Under the pieces are notes generated by a model that had not been told where the DNA came from, did not search any database, and worked only from the letters and a program-made list of their open reading frames with translations. A stretch of DNA of 64,000 bases. Source: a virus. The position numbers were made by a program, and so were the translations under genes. Within the stretch, counting starts at the first letter, position 1. The number at the start of each line of letters is the position of its first letter. The stretch lies in IMG/VR virus record IMGVR_UViG_3300028840_002691, positions 1 to 64,000 of that record; one strand, 5' to 3'. Shown in pieces: positions 7,168 through 16,105 of this stretch.

Positions 7168-7853
7168 AAAAGGTTTTAATTATTGCGTGTATGTTCGTTC
7201 TTATGCTGTTTGCTGTTGGGGCAGCATTTGCTGGGGAGGCCAACATTATTTTTGGTTGGCAGTATCCTGACCCACCTGATGACATGGCTGGGTTCAAGTT
7301 GGATACGAGTTTGGACGGTGTGAATTGGAGAGCCAGGTTTCCAGATGATGAGTTGATAGACATTCCTTTTGTTGTTGGGCAGACGGACTATACTTCTACG
7401 CAGCTGCTCATTTTTCCAGATGGAGTAGTTTCTACTCTTCATGCCAGAATGCTCGCGTATGATGAAGCTGGGAATGAGAGTGATTGGTCAAATGTTATGA
7501 CAGGGGAAATTGATTTGGAGCCACCCATAATTGCTGTTGATGGCCCAATAAATACTACTGATAGCACTCCGCCACTTTCTGGCACAGTCAATGACCCAAC
7601 TGCTACAATTGCAGTCACCATTGCTGGAGCAAACTATTCTGCTGTAAACAACGGGGACGGCACGTGGACGTTGGCGGACAACACAATTGCTGCTTTGGCG
7701 GATGGCACTTATGATGTTGTGGCCTCAGCTACGGACCAGTCGCCGTTTGGGAATATAGGAGTTGATCAGACTAGTGATGAGTTAGTAGTTAATGCCGAGG
7801 CTCCACCAGTTCCGGGTAACTTTACTTTCACTATTCAAGCTGTTGGTGAATAG
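7164..7853 (+). CDS. Secreted protein with FN3-like and bacterial Ig-like domains
   Basis: 229 residues. A clear Sec signal peptide (MKK, hydrophobic core, AAFAGE cleavage near residue 24) precedes a fibronectin III-like region (about 25-115) and a bacterial Ig-like domain (about 120-210) with NTTDSTPPLSGTVNDPTATI and the characteristic NGDGTW...LADGTYDVVASATD. Such domains occur in bacterial adhesins. An exported adhesin-like protein in the early region of a phage is unusual; it could coat infected cells or be displayed, but no virion role is shown. Confidence 0.7.
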   Translation: MKKVLIIACMFVLMLFAVGAAFAGEANIIFGWQYPDPPDDMAGFKLDTSLDGVNWRARFPDDELIDIPFVVGQTDYTSTQLLIFPDGVVSTLHARMLAYDEAGNESDWSNVMTGEIDLEPPIIAVDGPINTTDSTPPLSGTVNDPTATIAVTIAGANYSAVNNGDGTWTLADNTIAALADGTYDVVASATDQSPFGNIGVDQTSDELVVNAEAPPVPGNFTFTIQAVGE

Positions 7854-7865
7854 GAGGAGAGGACG

Positions 7866-8279
7866 ATGTCAGGCAGAGGCAACAACAACAGCTCAATGAG
7901 TCAAGATTTACGCATAGCTCAACAGGTCGTAAAGGAGGCTATGTCCCACACAGACCAGGGCCTGCACATAAACATCATCAACATTGGTCAGCAGATGAGT
8001 TTTGGCAACGACAGCGACTCTGGGCAGCAGGAAAAACTTCTATCGGATATACCGGAAGATCGGCCAAAGCAGATAGCTGACGGCGGCGGTGGTGGGAAGC
8101 GCGTGTTTGACTTAATGGGTTACTTGGAGTCTCTGCCTGAGCCTCGTTGGCAGTCTCTGGAGAAGGAGGTTTATACGCTGGTCTTGGCCGAGCGTGGCAG
8201 TTACAGCAAGGCCAGCGAGTGGTTAGGCTTTGTGAGCCACAATGCTTTGTACGGAAGATGCAAGAAGTATGGCATTTGA
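7866..8279 (+). CDS. Fis-type helix-turn-helix protein
   Basis: 137 residues. The N-terminal half is low-complexity and polar with GGGGG near residue 75; the C-terminal 45 residues carry a Fis-family DNA-binding helix-turn-helix (AERGSYSKASEWLGFVSH followed by ALYGRCKKYGI). This domain occurs in Fis and sigma-54 activators, but no AAA+ domain is present. It lies directly ahead of the sugar cassette and could regulate it; that is inference. Confidence 0.7.
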   Translation: MSGRGNNNSSMSQDLRIAQQVVKEAMSHTDQGLHINIINIGQQMSFGNDSDSGQQEKLLSDIPEDRPKQIADGGGGGKRVFDLMGYLESLPEPRWQSLEKEVYTLVLAERGSYSKASEWLGFVSHNALYGRCKKYGI

Positions 8280-8412
8280 CTACATCTGGGATGAAGACAG
8301 AAAACTGTACGTCTGCACTGAGTGCAAGCAGGAAGTAAAGCGGGAAGGCGGCATGGGCATCTGCGAGGGTGTGGATGATTTTGAGTTGGATATCAGGACG
8401 GAGGGAGAATGA
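8269..8412 (+). CDS. Tiny acidic protein with a CxxC
   Basis: 47 residues in a frame overlapping the end of the Fis-like gene and the start of the cytidylyltransferase (ATGA). It contains CTEC followed 13 residues later by a single Cys, perhaps half a zinc ribbon. The tight overlaps on both sides support its being translated. Function unknown. Confidence 0.5.
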   Translation: MAFDYIWDEDRKLYVCTECKQEVKREGGMGICEGVDDFELDIRTEGE

Positions 8413-9212
8413 TAGTAACAGTTTGCATAGGCCGAGGAGGCAGCAAGGGCTTCCCAGGCAAGAACAAGTACAGGGTGCTCGGCAAGGAGCTGATGGCATG
8501 GCCGTTGCTGGCTGCTAAGTGCTGCAAGGAAATAAACAGGGTGTACTTCAGCACGGATGACGGAGAGCTGGCAGCCATCGCCAAGTGGTACGGTGCAGAG
8601 GTCATAGACCGTCCACCGGAGCTGTCTACGGATGCTGCGTTGGGTGAGGACGTGTTTGCTCACGCTTACCAGAGCATAAAGGCCAGCGCCGAGGACAGGA
8701 TAAAGCTGGTGGTGCTGCTGTTTGCCAATGCGCCTTGTGTCACGAGTCAGATGCTCACCGAGATGATACGCAAGCTTCGCGAGAGCGAGAACATGATGGG
8801 CGGTAGGTATGACTCCATCTGCACCGTGAGCGAGTACGAGATGTTTCATCCTTCAAGGTGCCGAGTCATTGATGGTCCGCTGCTCAGGCCTTTTTGCCCA
8901 TATGTGGCTGCTGGCTCCACCAGCGACCGCAGAAGCGGAGGTGACTCCTGGTTCTACGACTGCTGCGCTGCGGTGGTCCAGCCAAAGAACCTGGAGCACC
9001 TGGACAGAGGTATGCCTCCGCAGAGGTGGCTGGGGACGCTGGTACTGCCGTACAAGCAGCAGTTCCCTGCGCTGGACGTTGACTACAAATGGCAGGTGCC
9101 GCAGGTGGAGGAGTGGCTCCGCAGGTATGCTCAGTATCCAGCATGCGATTTGCCTGGGGATGAGGTGCATACCGTGAAATGGGAGGAGTTCTGCAGTGAT
9201 CAAAATACTTGA
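8409..9212 (+). CDS. Acylneuraminate cytidylyltransferase-like CMP-sugar synthetase
   Basis: 267 residues. The nucleotide-binding signature GRGGSKGFPGKNK (8-20) and the following STDDGELAAIA and VIDRPPELSTD match NeuA/KdsB-type cytidylyltransferases; DVDYKWQV near the end matches the metal-binding IDVDxxxD region. The enzyme class couples CTP to a 3-deoxy-2-keto sugar acid to give CMP-sugar for glycosyl transfer. It is the first gene of the sugar cassette; a second homologue is at 24466. The sugar is unknown. It is fused to neighbours by short overlaps. Confidence 0.82.
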   Translation: MIVTVCIGRGGSKGFPGKNKYRVLGKELMAWPLLAAKCCKEINRVYFSTDDGELAAIAKWYGAEVIDRPPELSTDAALGEDVFAHAYQSIKASAEDRIKLVVLLFANAPCVTSQMLTEMIRKLRESENMMGGRYDSICTVSEYEMFHPSRCRVIDGPLLRPFCPYVAAGSTSDRRSGGDSWFYDCCAAVVQPKNLEHLDRGMPPQRWLGTLVLPYKQQFPALDVDYKWQVPQVEEWLRRYAQYPACDLPGDEVHTVKWEEFCSDQNT

Positions 9213-9984
9213 GAAACTGGTTATTGAAGACGACAAGGAAGTGCTTGAGAAAGCTGCCAAGTATTCTCCTACAGATATGGTTGAGGGCATAATACTAGAT
9301 ACTCGTAGGCTCTATCTTAACCGCTATCATGATCTGCGAGTGGTTTCCAGGGTGGGTGTTGGTACCGATAACATTGACCTCGATGAGTGTAAGGCGAGGG
9401 GTATAAAGGTTTACATTACTCCTTGCCGTGAGCTGACTGATGCTGTGGCTGAGTTTACTTTGTATCTTGCTTTAGCTCTGCTTAGAAAGAACAGCAGGGG
9501 CAGAAACCTGGTGGGCATGACTGTTGGCATATTGGGTTATGGAAGGATAGGCAGCGCAGTGCATGAGCTGTTTCATTCTCTTAGCTGTGATGTCATGCGT
9601 TATGATATTGATGCGTCTGTTGATTACGGACTTGAGCCGAAGGAACAGGTTTTGTCTTGTTCAAGGATAGTAACCATACATTCTTCTGGTAATGAGCAGG
9701 TGATAGGCAAAGAGGAACTGGAACAAATGATGGATGACTCCTACCTTATAAACACAGCGAGGGCTGGCTGCGTGGATGAGTACGCTGTGCTTGATGCTTT
9801 AAGGAGCAAGAAACTGGCAGGGTTCGCTACTGATGTCAATGAGCTGGCTGGCAGGTTCAAACTCTATAACACGGTGGTCACACCGCACATAGCATCCTCT
9901 ACTGTGGAGGCGCGGACAGCCATGGAGCGGATGGCGGTGAAGAACTTGATAAAGGGGCTGAAGAGTGAGAGGAACCGTAGCTAA
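9196..9984 (+). CDS. D-isomer-specific 2-hydroxyacid dehydrogenase (SerA-like)
   Basis: 262 residues from GTG 9196. Shows VGVGTDNIDLDECKARGI, the Rossmann loop GILGYGRIG (about 110-118), INTARAG with the catalytic Arg, and TPHIAS with the catalytic His. These define NAD-dependent D-2-hydroxyacid dehydrogenases such as phosphoglycerate dehydrogenase. It is short (many are 310-330), lacking a regulatory domain. Beside a CMP-sugar synthetase and an epimerase it probably oxidises or reduces a sugar-acid precursor rather than serving serine synthesis. Confidence 0.8.
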   Translation: MIKILEKLVIEDDKEVLEKAAKYSPTDMVEGIILDTRRLYLNRYHDLRVVSRVGVGTDNIDLDECKARGIKVYITPCRELTDAVAEFTLYLALALLRKNSRGRNLVGMTVGILGYGRIGSAVHELFHSLSCDVMRYDIDASVDYGLEPKEQVLSCSRIVTIHSSGNEQVIGKEELEQMMDDSYLINTARAGCVDEYAVLDALRSKKLAGFATDVNELAGRFKLYNTVVTPHIASSTVEARTAMERMAVKNLIKGLKSERNRS

Positions 9985-10132
9985 GAGACTCAGGAACCAG
10001 GCAGCGCAGATGTGGTTTGACTCAAAAAGGGTCAGGGTCAATATGAGAATGACCAACGGTGGCCGCAGGTATGTGGATGGCAGCTACCCAAGAATGTACA
10101 GGGAGTTGAAGAAGGAGTACAAGCAGAAATGA
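9965..10132 (+). CDS. Small basic phage protein
   Basis: 55 residues from GTG 9965, overlapping the dehydrogenase end and the epimerase start (ATGA). Very basic (RGTVAKRLRNQA... KRVRVNMRM... RELKKEYKQK). Similar short KRLR...LKKEY proteins occur in phages. It is a phage gene lodged among sugar genes, which supports the cassette being phage-borne. Confidence 0.55.
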   Translation: MRGTVAKRLRNQAAQMWFDSKRVRVNMRMTNGGRRYVDGSYPRMYRELKKEYKQK

Positions 10133-11061
10133 AAGCTCTAGCCGTAGGAGGTTCAGGTTTCATAGGCAGCCATGTGGTGGAGAGGCTGCTGCTTGAGCAC
10201 TGGGACGTGTTGAATTATGGGTTGCATAATTTTGCGCCAGAAGTGCGGTATGATCCATTTCAGTACAGGTTTGTCGAGGGCAGCATGATGGACTACCCGA
10301 AGCTCTCAAACACCATGTGTGAGTACAGGCCTGATGTGGTTTACAACTTTGCTGCCATTGCCAATATAGAGCAGTGTCAGAAGCGACCGCTGGATGTCGT
10401 GAGAAAGAACATATTGGGCAACACTCATTGCTTGCAGAGTGTGGTAGATGTGATGAGAGAAAATGATCCTGTTGCTGATAATCCTTTCAATGTACATCCT
10501 AAGTTCATCTTCGCCAGCTCGGTGTATGTTTACAACACAGATGCAGGCTTCTACGGCATAGGCAAGAGGGCCTGTGAGGAGCTTATCAGGGAGTACAGCG
10601 AGCAGTTTTGTTTTCCGTTTGTCATCTTGCGTTATGGCACCATTTACGGCCCAAGGGCTAAGGACGACAACAGCATACGCAGCATAGTGAAGCAGGCGCT
10701 GGAGACAAAGGTTATCTCTTATTATGGCACAGGGGAAGAGGTCAGAGAGTACGTGCATGTGAAGGACGTGGCTCGGTGCTCTGTGGAGGTGCTTCATCCA
10801 GAGTACAACAATGAGGCTGTTATCATTTCTGGCACATATCCAGTGAAGGCTAAGGACATGGTGGCGCTGCTGAGCGACATATTAGGCGAGAACTACAGCA
10901 CGGAGTTCCGAGGCGAGGAGCCAGAAGGTCATTACAAGGTCACTCCGTACAGCTTTCAGCCTGATGTCGCGGTGAAGAAGTCCATCAGGGACAGCAGGGA
11001 TCTGGCTTCTGGTTTGTATGATACGGTGCGCAGCATATACGGGGAGATGGTGGTTGAGTAG
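10129..11061 (+). CDS. NAD-dependent sugar epimerase/dehydratase
   Basis: 310 residues of the extended SDR family. GGSGFIGSH (7-15) binds NAD, FASSVYVYN holds the catalytic Ser/Thr strand, and YGIGK (142-146) is the YxxxK catalytic pair, followed by LRYGTIYGPRA. Acts on nucleotide-linked sugars, interconverting C4 or C5 epimers or forming keto intermediates. One of three such genes here (also 16779, 32877). The substrate cannot be read from sequence. Confidence 0.82.
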   Translation: MKALAVGGSGFIGSHVVERLLLEHWDVLNYGLHNFAPEVRYDPFQYRFVEGSMMDYPKLSNTMCEYRPDVVYNFAAIANIEQCQKRPLDVVRKNILGNTHCLQSVVDVMRENDPVADNPFNVHPKFIFASSVYVYNTDAGFYGIGKRACEELIREYSEQFCFPFVILRYGTIYGPRAKDDNSIRSIVKQALETKVISYYGTGEEVREYVHVKDVARCSVEVLHPEYNNEAVIISGTYPVKAKDMVALLSDILGENYSTEFRGEEPEGHYKVTPYSFQPDVAVKKSIRDSRDLASGLYDTVRSIYGEMVVE

Positions 11062-12295
11062 TCGAGATAAATACCTGGAGCTGGTGGCGGAGCTTGGGAA
11101 GCTGTTCCCAAAGCGACTTTGTTGGTGGTACTCCTCTGTGCATGAGAAGAACACCACCACCAGCAGAGCCTACCACATATTGGCGAAAGACCTGCCAGCC
11201 GAGCCAAAAAGGTTTATGTATGTCAGGGCACTGTACAGAGCTGTAAGGAAGTTCGCGTCAATAGCAGTAAAGAAGGCAAGGAGTGAGCCAATAACAGAAG
11301 TTAGGCAGATTGAAAACCTGATTGTGACTTATGACGGCAGTTTTCTCTCCGTGTTTCATCCTTTGCCTAACGCTGGGTTGCTATATCTGGACAGGGTGTT
11401 TGGGTATCTCAGTTGGTGGGATTTCTTTCGGGTGCTTAGGGCTTACTTTGCTGTTGATTTTGACGGCTCTGTTCGCATTGGAGTTATTGTTCTGGTGGCT
11501 AAGATTTTTGGCAGAGACGACGGCTGGGAGATTTTCAAGGAGGACTTTTATGACTCGCTGTTCGGTGGCAAGTGTATAGAGGGACTGTTCTACGAGAGAG
11601 CGTTTGAAAGAGTGGCAGAGAAACACACAACGGTGAACAAGATCATCTACGTTTATGAGGGGTTTGCTTGGGAGAAGGCTTTGTGTAAAGTGTTTGATGG
11701 AGCGACAAAGGTGGGTGTGATGTGCTCGGTGCCTTCGCCCAACCACATGCAGTACTTCTACCTACCTGACGAGTATATGCCAAAGCCGGATTACTTGGGT
11801 GTGCCTGGTCAGGTGGCTTACGAGCTGATGGAGAAAGCGTATCCAGACAAAGTTTTTATTCTTGGTACAGTGAGGCACAGGCACTTGCTTAAGTGGGAGA
11901 AGATGGAAAGGAAAAAGAGTGACTGTACTTTGGTGATATTGACTCCTAATGAAAGACAGAATAGTTTTCTGATAAACTGGGTTTTTAACAACCTTCAAAG
12001 TGACATGATAAAGAGGAATGTGGCACTCAGAGCACATCCAGATCTGCCAAAGGCTGGCGGGTGGAAGACGATACAAGGCAGTTTAGCGTACTGTCTGCAG
12101 CGAGTCAAGAGGATTGTGGTGTATGACTCCACTGTGGCTGTTGAGGCGTTGGCTTTTGGGCTGGATGTCGTGGTGCCTGAGATGCCTCACTTCGTGCGGT
12201 TGTGCCCACTGCAGGCAGGCAGAAACAATCTTAGAGATTACTTTGACTTCTCTAGGGACGAAGAGCAGATGCGAGAGGCGGTGATGGCTCTGTGA
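11054..12295 (+). CDS. GT-B-like surface carbohydrate biosynthesis protein
   Basis: 413 residues if begun at TTG 11054 (GGGGAG 8 bases upstream, overlapping the epimerase stop); an ATG at 11018 would add 12 residues but lacks a ribosome site. The C-terminal half has ALRAHPDLPK and then VYDSTVAVEALAFGLDVVVP, the pattern of capsule or surface polysaccharide glycosyl/glycerophosphotransferases with a GT-B fold (HP motif and S-x-x-x-E-A-x-x-x-G). The N-terminal half is unrecognised. Likely transfers a sugar or sugar acid in the cytoplasm. Donor and acceptor unknown. Confidence 0.6.
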   Translation: MSSRDKYLELVAELGKLFPKRLCWWYSSVHEKNTTTSRAYHILAKDLPAEPKRFMYVRALYRAVRKFASIAVKKARSEPITEVRQIENLIVTYDGSFLSVFHPLPNAGLLYLDRVFGYLSWWDFFRVLRAYFAVDFDGSVRIGVIVLVAKIFGRDDGWEIFKEDFYDSLFGGKCIEGLFYERAFERVAEKHTTVNKIIYVYEGFAWEKALCKVFDGATKVGVMCSVPSPNHMQYFYLPDEYMPKPDYLGVPGQVAYELMEKAYPDKVFILGTVRHRHLLKWEKMERKKSDCTLVILTPNERQNSFLINWVFNNLQSDMIKRNVALRAHPDLPKAGGWKTIQGSLAYCLQRVKRIVVYDSTVAVEALAFGLDVVVPEMPHFVRLCPLQAGRNNLRDYFDFSRDEEQMREAVMAL

Positions 12296-12480
12296 AAAGA
12301 GTTTTGGTGGCCTTGATGGTAGCGGTAGCTTTTCCTCTTGTTGGGCTTGGGTTGGTTGTTGGGCTTAAACTGCTTGCGGATCTTGGTGGAAGATGGTTCT
12401 GGTATGCTTTGGGGTTCCTTTGCTGGTTTGGTTTTGTCTACCATCTTTTGTACTCTGATGATTTTGACTGTGTTCATTAA
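12292..12480 (+). CDS. Two-helix small membrane protein
   Basis: 62 residues with two hydrophobic segments (about 5-30 and 35-54) and a short acidic end. ATGA overlap with the glycosyltransferase-like gene; 2 bases separate it from the sulfotransferase. Possibly a membrane anchor for the sugar enzymes, but nothing diagnostic. Confidence 0.55.
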   Translation: MKRVLVALMVAVAFPLVGLGLVVGLKLLADLGGRWFWYALGFLCWFGFVYHLLYSDDFDCVH

Positions 12481-12482
12481 GG

Positions 12483-13355
12483 ATGAAACACTTACTTAAA
12501 AAACTGCCACTGCTCTACAAGAATCCAAAGCTGATAAAGCAAGCAGGCAGGGAACTGTGTATTGACATGGCTAATGACCTGCAGCGGTGGCCTTACCCAG
12601 AGCACTTGATCAACATAGCTGCATTGCCCAAGAGCGGCAGCACGTGGCTCTTCAACATGCTCTGCAACATACCTGGCTACAATCCGTGTCCAGGACTGCT
12701 TAGATCTCTGCAGCTCACTCAGGAAGAGCTGGATAACCACGATATCTCGCAGCGGATGTTCGACGGCATACCCAAGGACAAGTTCACAGTGCTGAAGCTG
12801 CATACAAGGCCAACCAGGAAGAACATAGAGCTGCTGAGGAAGAACAAGGTGAAGGCGATAGTGCTGATACGTGACCTGAGAACCATGGCGGTGTCTCGCT
12901 ACGTGCACGAGAAGACAGACAGGAGCAGCAGGTTTTACAGGGCATACAATGGGATGACGGTTGAGGACGGCATGTGGCACAACCTGAAGATCGTGGTTGA
13001 GCACTATGCTCCTTGGGTTGAGGATTGGGTCTATGTGTGCAGCAAGGATATTGATACGTTTTTCTATTACAAGTATGAAAGTTTGTTGAAATGGACTAGC
13101 ACTATTCTTCAGGATATACTGATATATTATGGTTTGGATCATTATTTTACTATTCATTTTCTTGGTGAATTAAGTAGAATGAAAAAGAGCAAAGCGGATC
13201 TGGAGAGCAACCTCAACACTCCAACCACTCCGCGCAACAGGTCAACTTATTCTGGTGGCAGGCCTGATTGGAATGATTACTACACCAAGGAGCAACGGCG
13301 GTGGTTCATAGACAAGGTTGGGCATGTAATGGCGATGTGCGGCTATGACTGGTAA
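12483..13355 (+). CDS. Sulfotransferase (PAPS-dependent) 1
   Basis: 290 residues. LPKSGSTWLFNML (PKSGSTW at 49-55) is the 5'-phosphosulfate-binding loop of PAPS sulfotransferases; IVLIRDLRTMAVSRYVHEK is the 3'-phosphate-binding motif (RDxxxxxxS). The family moves sulfate from PAPS to hydroxyls of carbohydrates or small molecules. It overlaps a second sulfotransferase by 11 bases. A roughly 130-bp AT-rich patch (13060-13190) inside the gene differs in codon use from the rest. Confidence 0.82.
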   Translation: MKHLLKKLPLLYKNPKLIKQAGRELCIDMANDLQRWPYPEHLINIAALPKSGSTWLFNMLCNIPGYNPCPGLLRSLQLTQEELDNHDISQRMFDGIPKDKFTVLKLHTRPTRKNIELLRKNKVKAIVLIRDLRTMAVSRYVHEKTDRSSRFYRAYNGMTVEDGMWHNLKIVVEHYAPWVEDWVYVCSKDIDTFFYYKYESLLKWTSTILQDILIYYGLDHYFTIHFLGELSRMKKSKADLESNLNTPTTPRNRSTYSGGRPDWNDYYTKEQRRWFIDKVGHVMAMCGYDW

Positions 13356-14415
13356 GAAAACGATTTGCTTCATTTGTGGGGCACCCAGGTCAGGCACCAC
13401 GTATCTGTGCAACCTGCTGGGCAACCACCAAGAGGTGAGTGTGTTTCCAGGCGAGTGCAAGCTCTACTTTTACTGGAACTACTTTCAGCGCCACGGCAAT
13501 GCCCACAGGTTCTTCAACCGCGATTACCTGAAGACTCAGGAGATACTGAACATTAAGGATTTCTTTTATGCGGTGCAGATGCAGGAGTACAGGAAGAAAG
13601 TCTACGGCGTGCAGAAAGACTTTGAGTGCAGCTATGTCAAGTTTTCTAATGGTGACTGGCGCATAGGGACTGTGGTATCTCATTTGTCGCTGAGGGAGCT
13701 GTATAAAACACTTCTGTCTTCGCTGTCAAATATGGACGGCAAGGTGGTGGTGTTCAAGTGTCCAGTGGGGAATGAGATTGGGGCCATGGAGCTGGAGAAG
13801 GCATTCGGTGTTGACGACGATTACAGGGCCAAGTTCATCCACATCAAAAGGGACTACGCTACAAGGTACATCAGCGCCAAGATGCGCAGGAGGAGAAGGG
13901 GATTTGTGAGGAGTTTGAACGGTAAGGACTTCGCATCAGCGCACGCTGAAGTAGGTATGTTGAGCGATACATTGGCTGAGTTGAATAAGCTGCTTCTGGG
14001 GTCTACGACATATATGGTTACGCATTATGAGAACCTTGCGGAAGATCCTGCTGGGGTGATGTTTTATGTGGATGAGTTCCTGGGGCTGAAGGGGAGGAAG
14101 GAGTTTGAAGTAGACATAGAGGCGGAGCCACGATCTACTTTTGGTGAGCCTGGCAGCACATTGGACAGGAACAGAAGGTACATGAAGCACACCACTCAGG
14201 CTGAGAGAAACATTGTGTCGTTCGTAAGCGGAGTCAAGCCCAGACTGGCTGCTGAGGACTTCTTTCTGCCTCTGAAGTACGAGCACCCATTGGATTATTG
14301 CAGAAATAGAAAGTGGATGCTGGACAATCTCAGGGGTGGATGCGAGAACGTGAAGAGAAAACTCTACTGGCAGATGATGCGCAAATTTGACAGAGGGGAG
14401 GAGGTAACGGATTGA
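13345..14415 (+). CDS. Sulfotransferase (PAPS-dependent) 2
   Basis: 356 residues. GAPRSGTTYLCNLLGNHQEV (PRSGTTY at 14-20) is the PAPS 5' loop, and the FIHIKRDYATRYISAKMRRR region stands where the 3'-phosphate motif should be, with Arg-Asp present. The gene is more divergent than the one upstream. It may sulfate a different position on the same glycan, a sugar nucleotide, or a lipid. Tight overlaps on both sides place it in the cassette operon. Confidence 0.78.
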   Translation: MTGKKTICFICGAPRSGTTYLCNLLGNHQEVSVFPGECKLYFYWNYFQRHGNAHRFFNRDYLKTQEILNIKDFFYAVQMQEYRKKVYGVQKDFECSYVKFSNGDWRIGTVVSHLSLRELYKTLLSSLSNMDGKVVVFKCPVGNEIGAMELEKAFGVDDDYRAKFIHIKRDYATRYISAKMRRRRRGFVRSLNGKDFASAHAEVGMLSDTLAELNKLLLGSTTYMVTHYENLAEDPAGVMFYVDEFLGLKGRKEFEVDIEAEPRSTFGEPGSTLDRNRRYMKHTTQAERNIVSFVSGVKPRLAAEDFFLPLKYEHPLDYCRNRKWMLDNLRGGCENVKRKLYWQMMRKFDRGEEVTD

Positions 14416-15413
14416 AATTCACTATAGGCTTCGAGAAGGAAGACAAGGCAAAACTCTACGGTCACTTCGACAAGATCATAGCCACGGAGCGGTGGTCGGA
14501 GGGACCGTTCACTGAGCTGTTTGAACAGAAATGGGCAGAGTACGTTGGCACAAAGTACGCCGTGGCTTTCAGCAGTTGGTTTGGGGCTGCGATGGCTGCT
14601 CTGGAGTATTTTAATGTGAGGGGTAGAGCAGTTATCTGTCCATCTAACACTTTTATGGCTACACCGTTGTCTGTGCTGAAGGCTGGTGGAGATGTGGAGT
14701 TCTGTGACTGCAATACCCATGACCTTTGTGCTGGTTTGAGAGATGTGATGGGGTGCATGGGCTTGTCTACGGACGACTGGTATGTTGGGCCTGTTGGAGT
14801 GTTCCTGGTGCATATTGGAGGGCATATAGCTTTTGAGGTTGATGGCATAGCCGCTTACTGCAGGCAGAAAGGCATGTTTCTCATTGAGGACTGTGCTCAT
14901 GCCCACGGCGCTATTTTTCAGGAGAAGAAAGCAGGCACCTTTGGTGACTGCGGAGTTTATTCCTTTTACGCCACAAAGACAATAAGCACTGGAGAAGGCG
15001 GTATGCTGGTGACTGATAATAAGTACCTGGACAAGTTCGCCAGAGAGTACAGGAACTACGGCAAGCCCGATTACAGAACCAGAGGTGGCAACCACAGAAT
15101 GAGCGAGTTCACTGCTGCTTTGGGATTGGTGCAGACTGAACGAGTTGAGGATATAGTTGAATGGAAGAACAGATATGTTGAGAAGCATTATGCGGGGAAT
15201 TTTGAAACTGTGGAGTTCCCTAGAACTATGCGCAGTGGTTATTACAAATTTATTATTTTTGATCGTGATGGCTGTTATGGAGGCCCAACCACTGGGGCGG
15301 TGTACGATGAACCGTGCCATTTGATAATGAATGAGAGAGGGAGTTTCCCAGCAACTGATTGGGTGGCTAAGAATCACAAGTGCTTGCCCATTTACTACAG
15401 AGGCGACGAATGA
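14412..15413 (+). CDS. DegT/DnrJ/EryC1-family sugar aminotransferase 1
   Basis: 333 residues from TTG 14412 (ATTGA overlap). IEDCAHAHGA (Asp160) and FYATKTISTGEGG with the PLP Lys189 are the DegT family hallmarks. These PLP enzymes transaminate nucleotide-linked keto-sugars to give amino sugars such as perosamine or the 4-amino precursor of pseudaminic acid. Shorter than the usual 370-400 residues, with a reduced C-terminal domain. A second member is at 25143. Confidence 0.82.
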   Translation: MKFTIGFEKEDKAKLYGHFDKIIATERWSEGPFTELFEQKWAEYVGTKYAVAFSSWFGAAMAALEYFNVRGRAVICPSNTFMATPLSVLKAGGDVEFCDCNTHDLCAGLRDVMGCMGLSTDDWYVGPVGVFLVHIGGHIAFEVDGIAAYCRQKGMFLIEDCAHAHGAIFQEKKAGTFGDCGVYSFYATKTISTGEGGMLVTDNKYLDKFAREYRNYGKPDYRTRGGNHRMSEFTAALGLVQTERVEDIVEWKNRYVEKHYAGNFETVEFPRTMRSGYYKFIIFDRDGCYGGPTTGAVYDEPCHLIMNERGSFPATDWVAKNHKCLPIYYRGDE

Positions 15414-16105
15414 CAGAAAAGCTAGGACCATTTGAGTTAGGCAAAGTGCACTACATTGATGCTGATGAAGGTTGCGAGCAGCTTCCTGATCAATCAGCTG
15501 ATCTTATTTCAATAGATTGCAGTGCGACTACAAGAGGCAGGGATTCTTACAGACTGCTAAAGCCATTGGGGGTTTTGACTCTGTTTTGGACACCGAGGCA
15601 ATTCGATGACGAAGGAAAATCTCATCTTGAGGAAACATCCCCTTATTTTTTGGGTGGGCAATTTAGAGTTGTCGGTACAATCAAAAACTGTGATAGTCCT
15701 TTCATGTCTATTGGAACTCCAGATAGGATTTCTATTTTAGTGAAAGAAAGCAATCCAATTAAAGAGGTCGGGGAAAACATTATCAGGGTCAGAAGGCGTT
15801 GTATTGTGACCAAGAATGAGAGGTCGTTCGTATTTTGCGCACTCCTTATAGAACTGTTTTCTCCTATGGGCGGTGTAGTATTAGACCCTTATGCTGGAAG
15901 CGCAAGCCTTGGTGTGGCAGCTATGTGCTTTGGCAGAAAGTACTTGGGCTTTGATAATGATCCGGCAGTGGTGGAGGCTGCCAATAAAAACTTGGGTCAA
16001 CACGGGGGAATCAGCTTGCCTTCCACCGCGCAGGCTGATGGCAAACTCTACTGCCAGGAGCTGCATCCAGGAAAGGAAGAGTGGTGGGAATTGGACGAAG
16101 AGTGA
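15410..16105 (+). CDS. DNA-methyltransferase-fold protein lacking the DPPY motif, copy 1
   Basis: 231 residues from ATG 15410 (ATGA overlap). The C-terminal part has VVLDPYAGSASLGVAAMCFG and KYLGFDNDP, the SAM-binding motifs of permuted N4/N6 DNA methyltransferases (DPFxGSG...GxE). YRLLKPLGVLTLF matches the helix-strand after motif IV. Yet where DPPY or SPPY belongs the sequence reads ISIDCSATTRG, so the base-flipping catalytic motif is gone. A paralogue at 23829 is similarly degraded. It may be inactive on DNA or retasked, perhaps to sugar methylation. Confidence 0.65.
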   Translation: MTEKLGPFELGKVHYIDADEGCEQLPDQSADLISIDCSATTRGRDSYRLLKPLGVLTLFWTPRQFDDEGKSHLEETSPYFLGGQFRVVGTIKNCDSPFMSIGTPDRISILVKESNPIKEVGENIIRVRRRCIVTKNERSFVFCALLIELFSPMGGVVLDPYAGSASLGVAAMCFGRKYLGFDNDPAVVEAANKNLGQHGGISLPSTAQADGKLYCQELHPGKEEWWELDEE

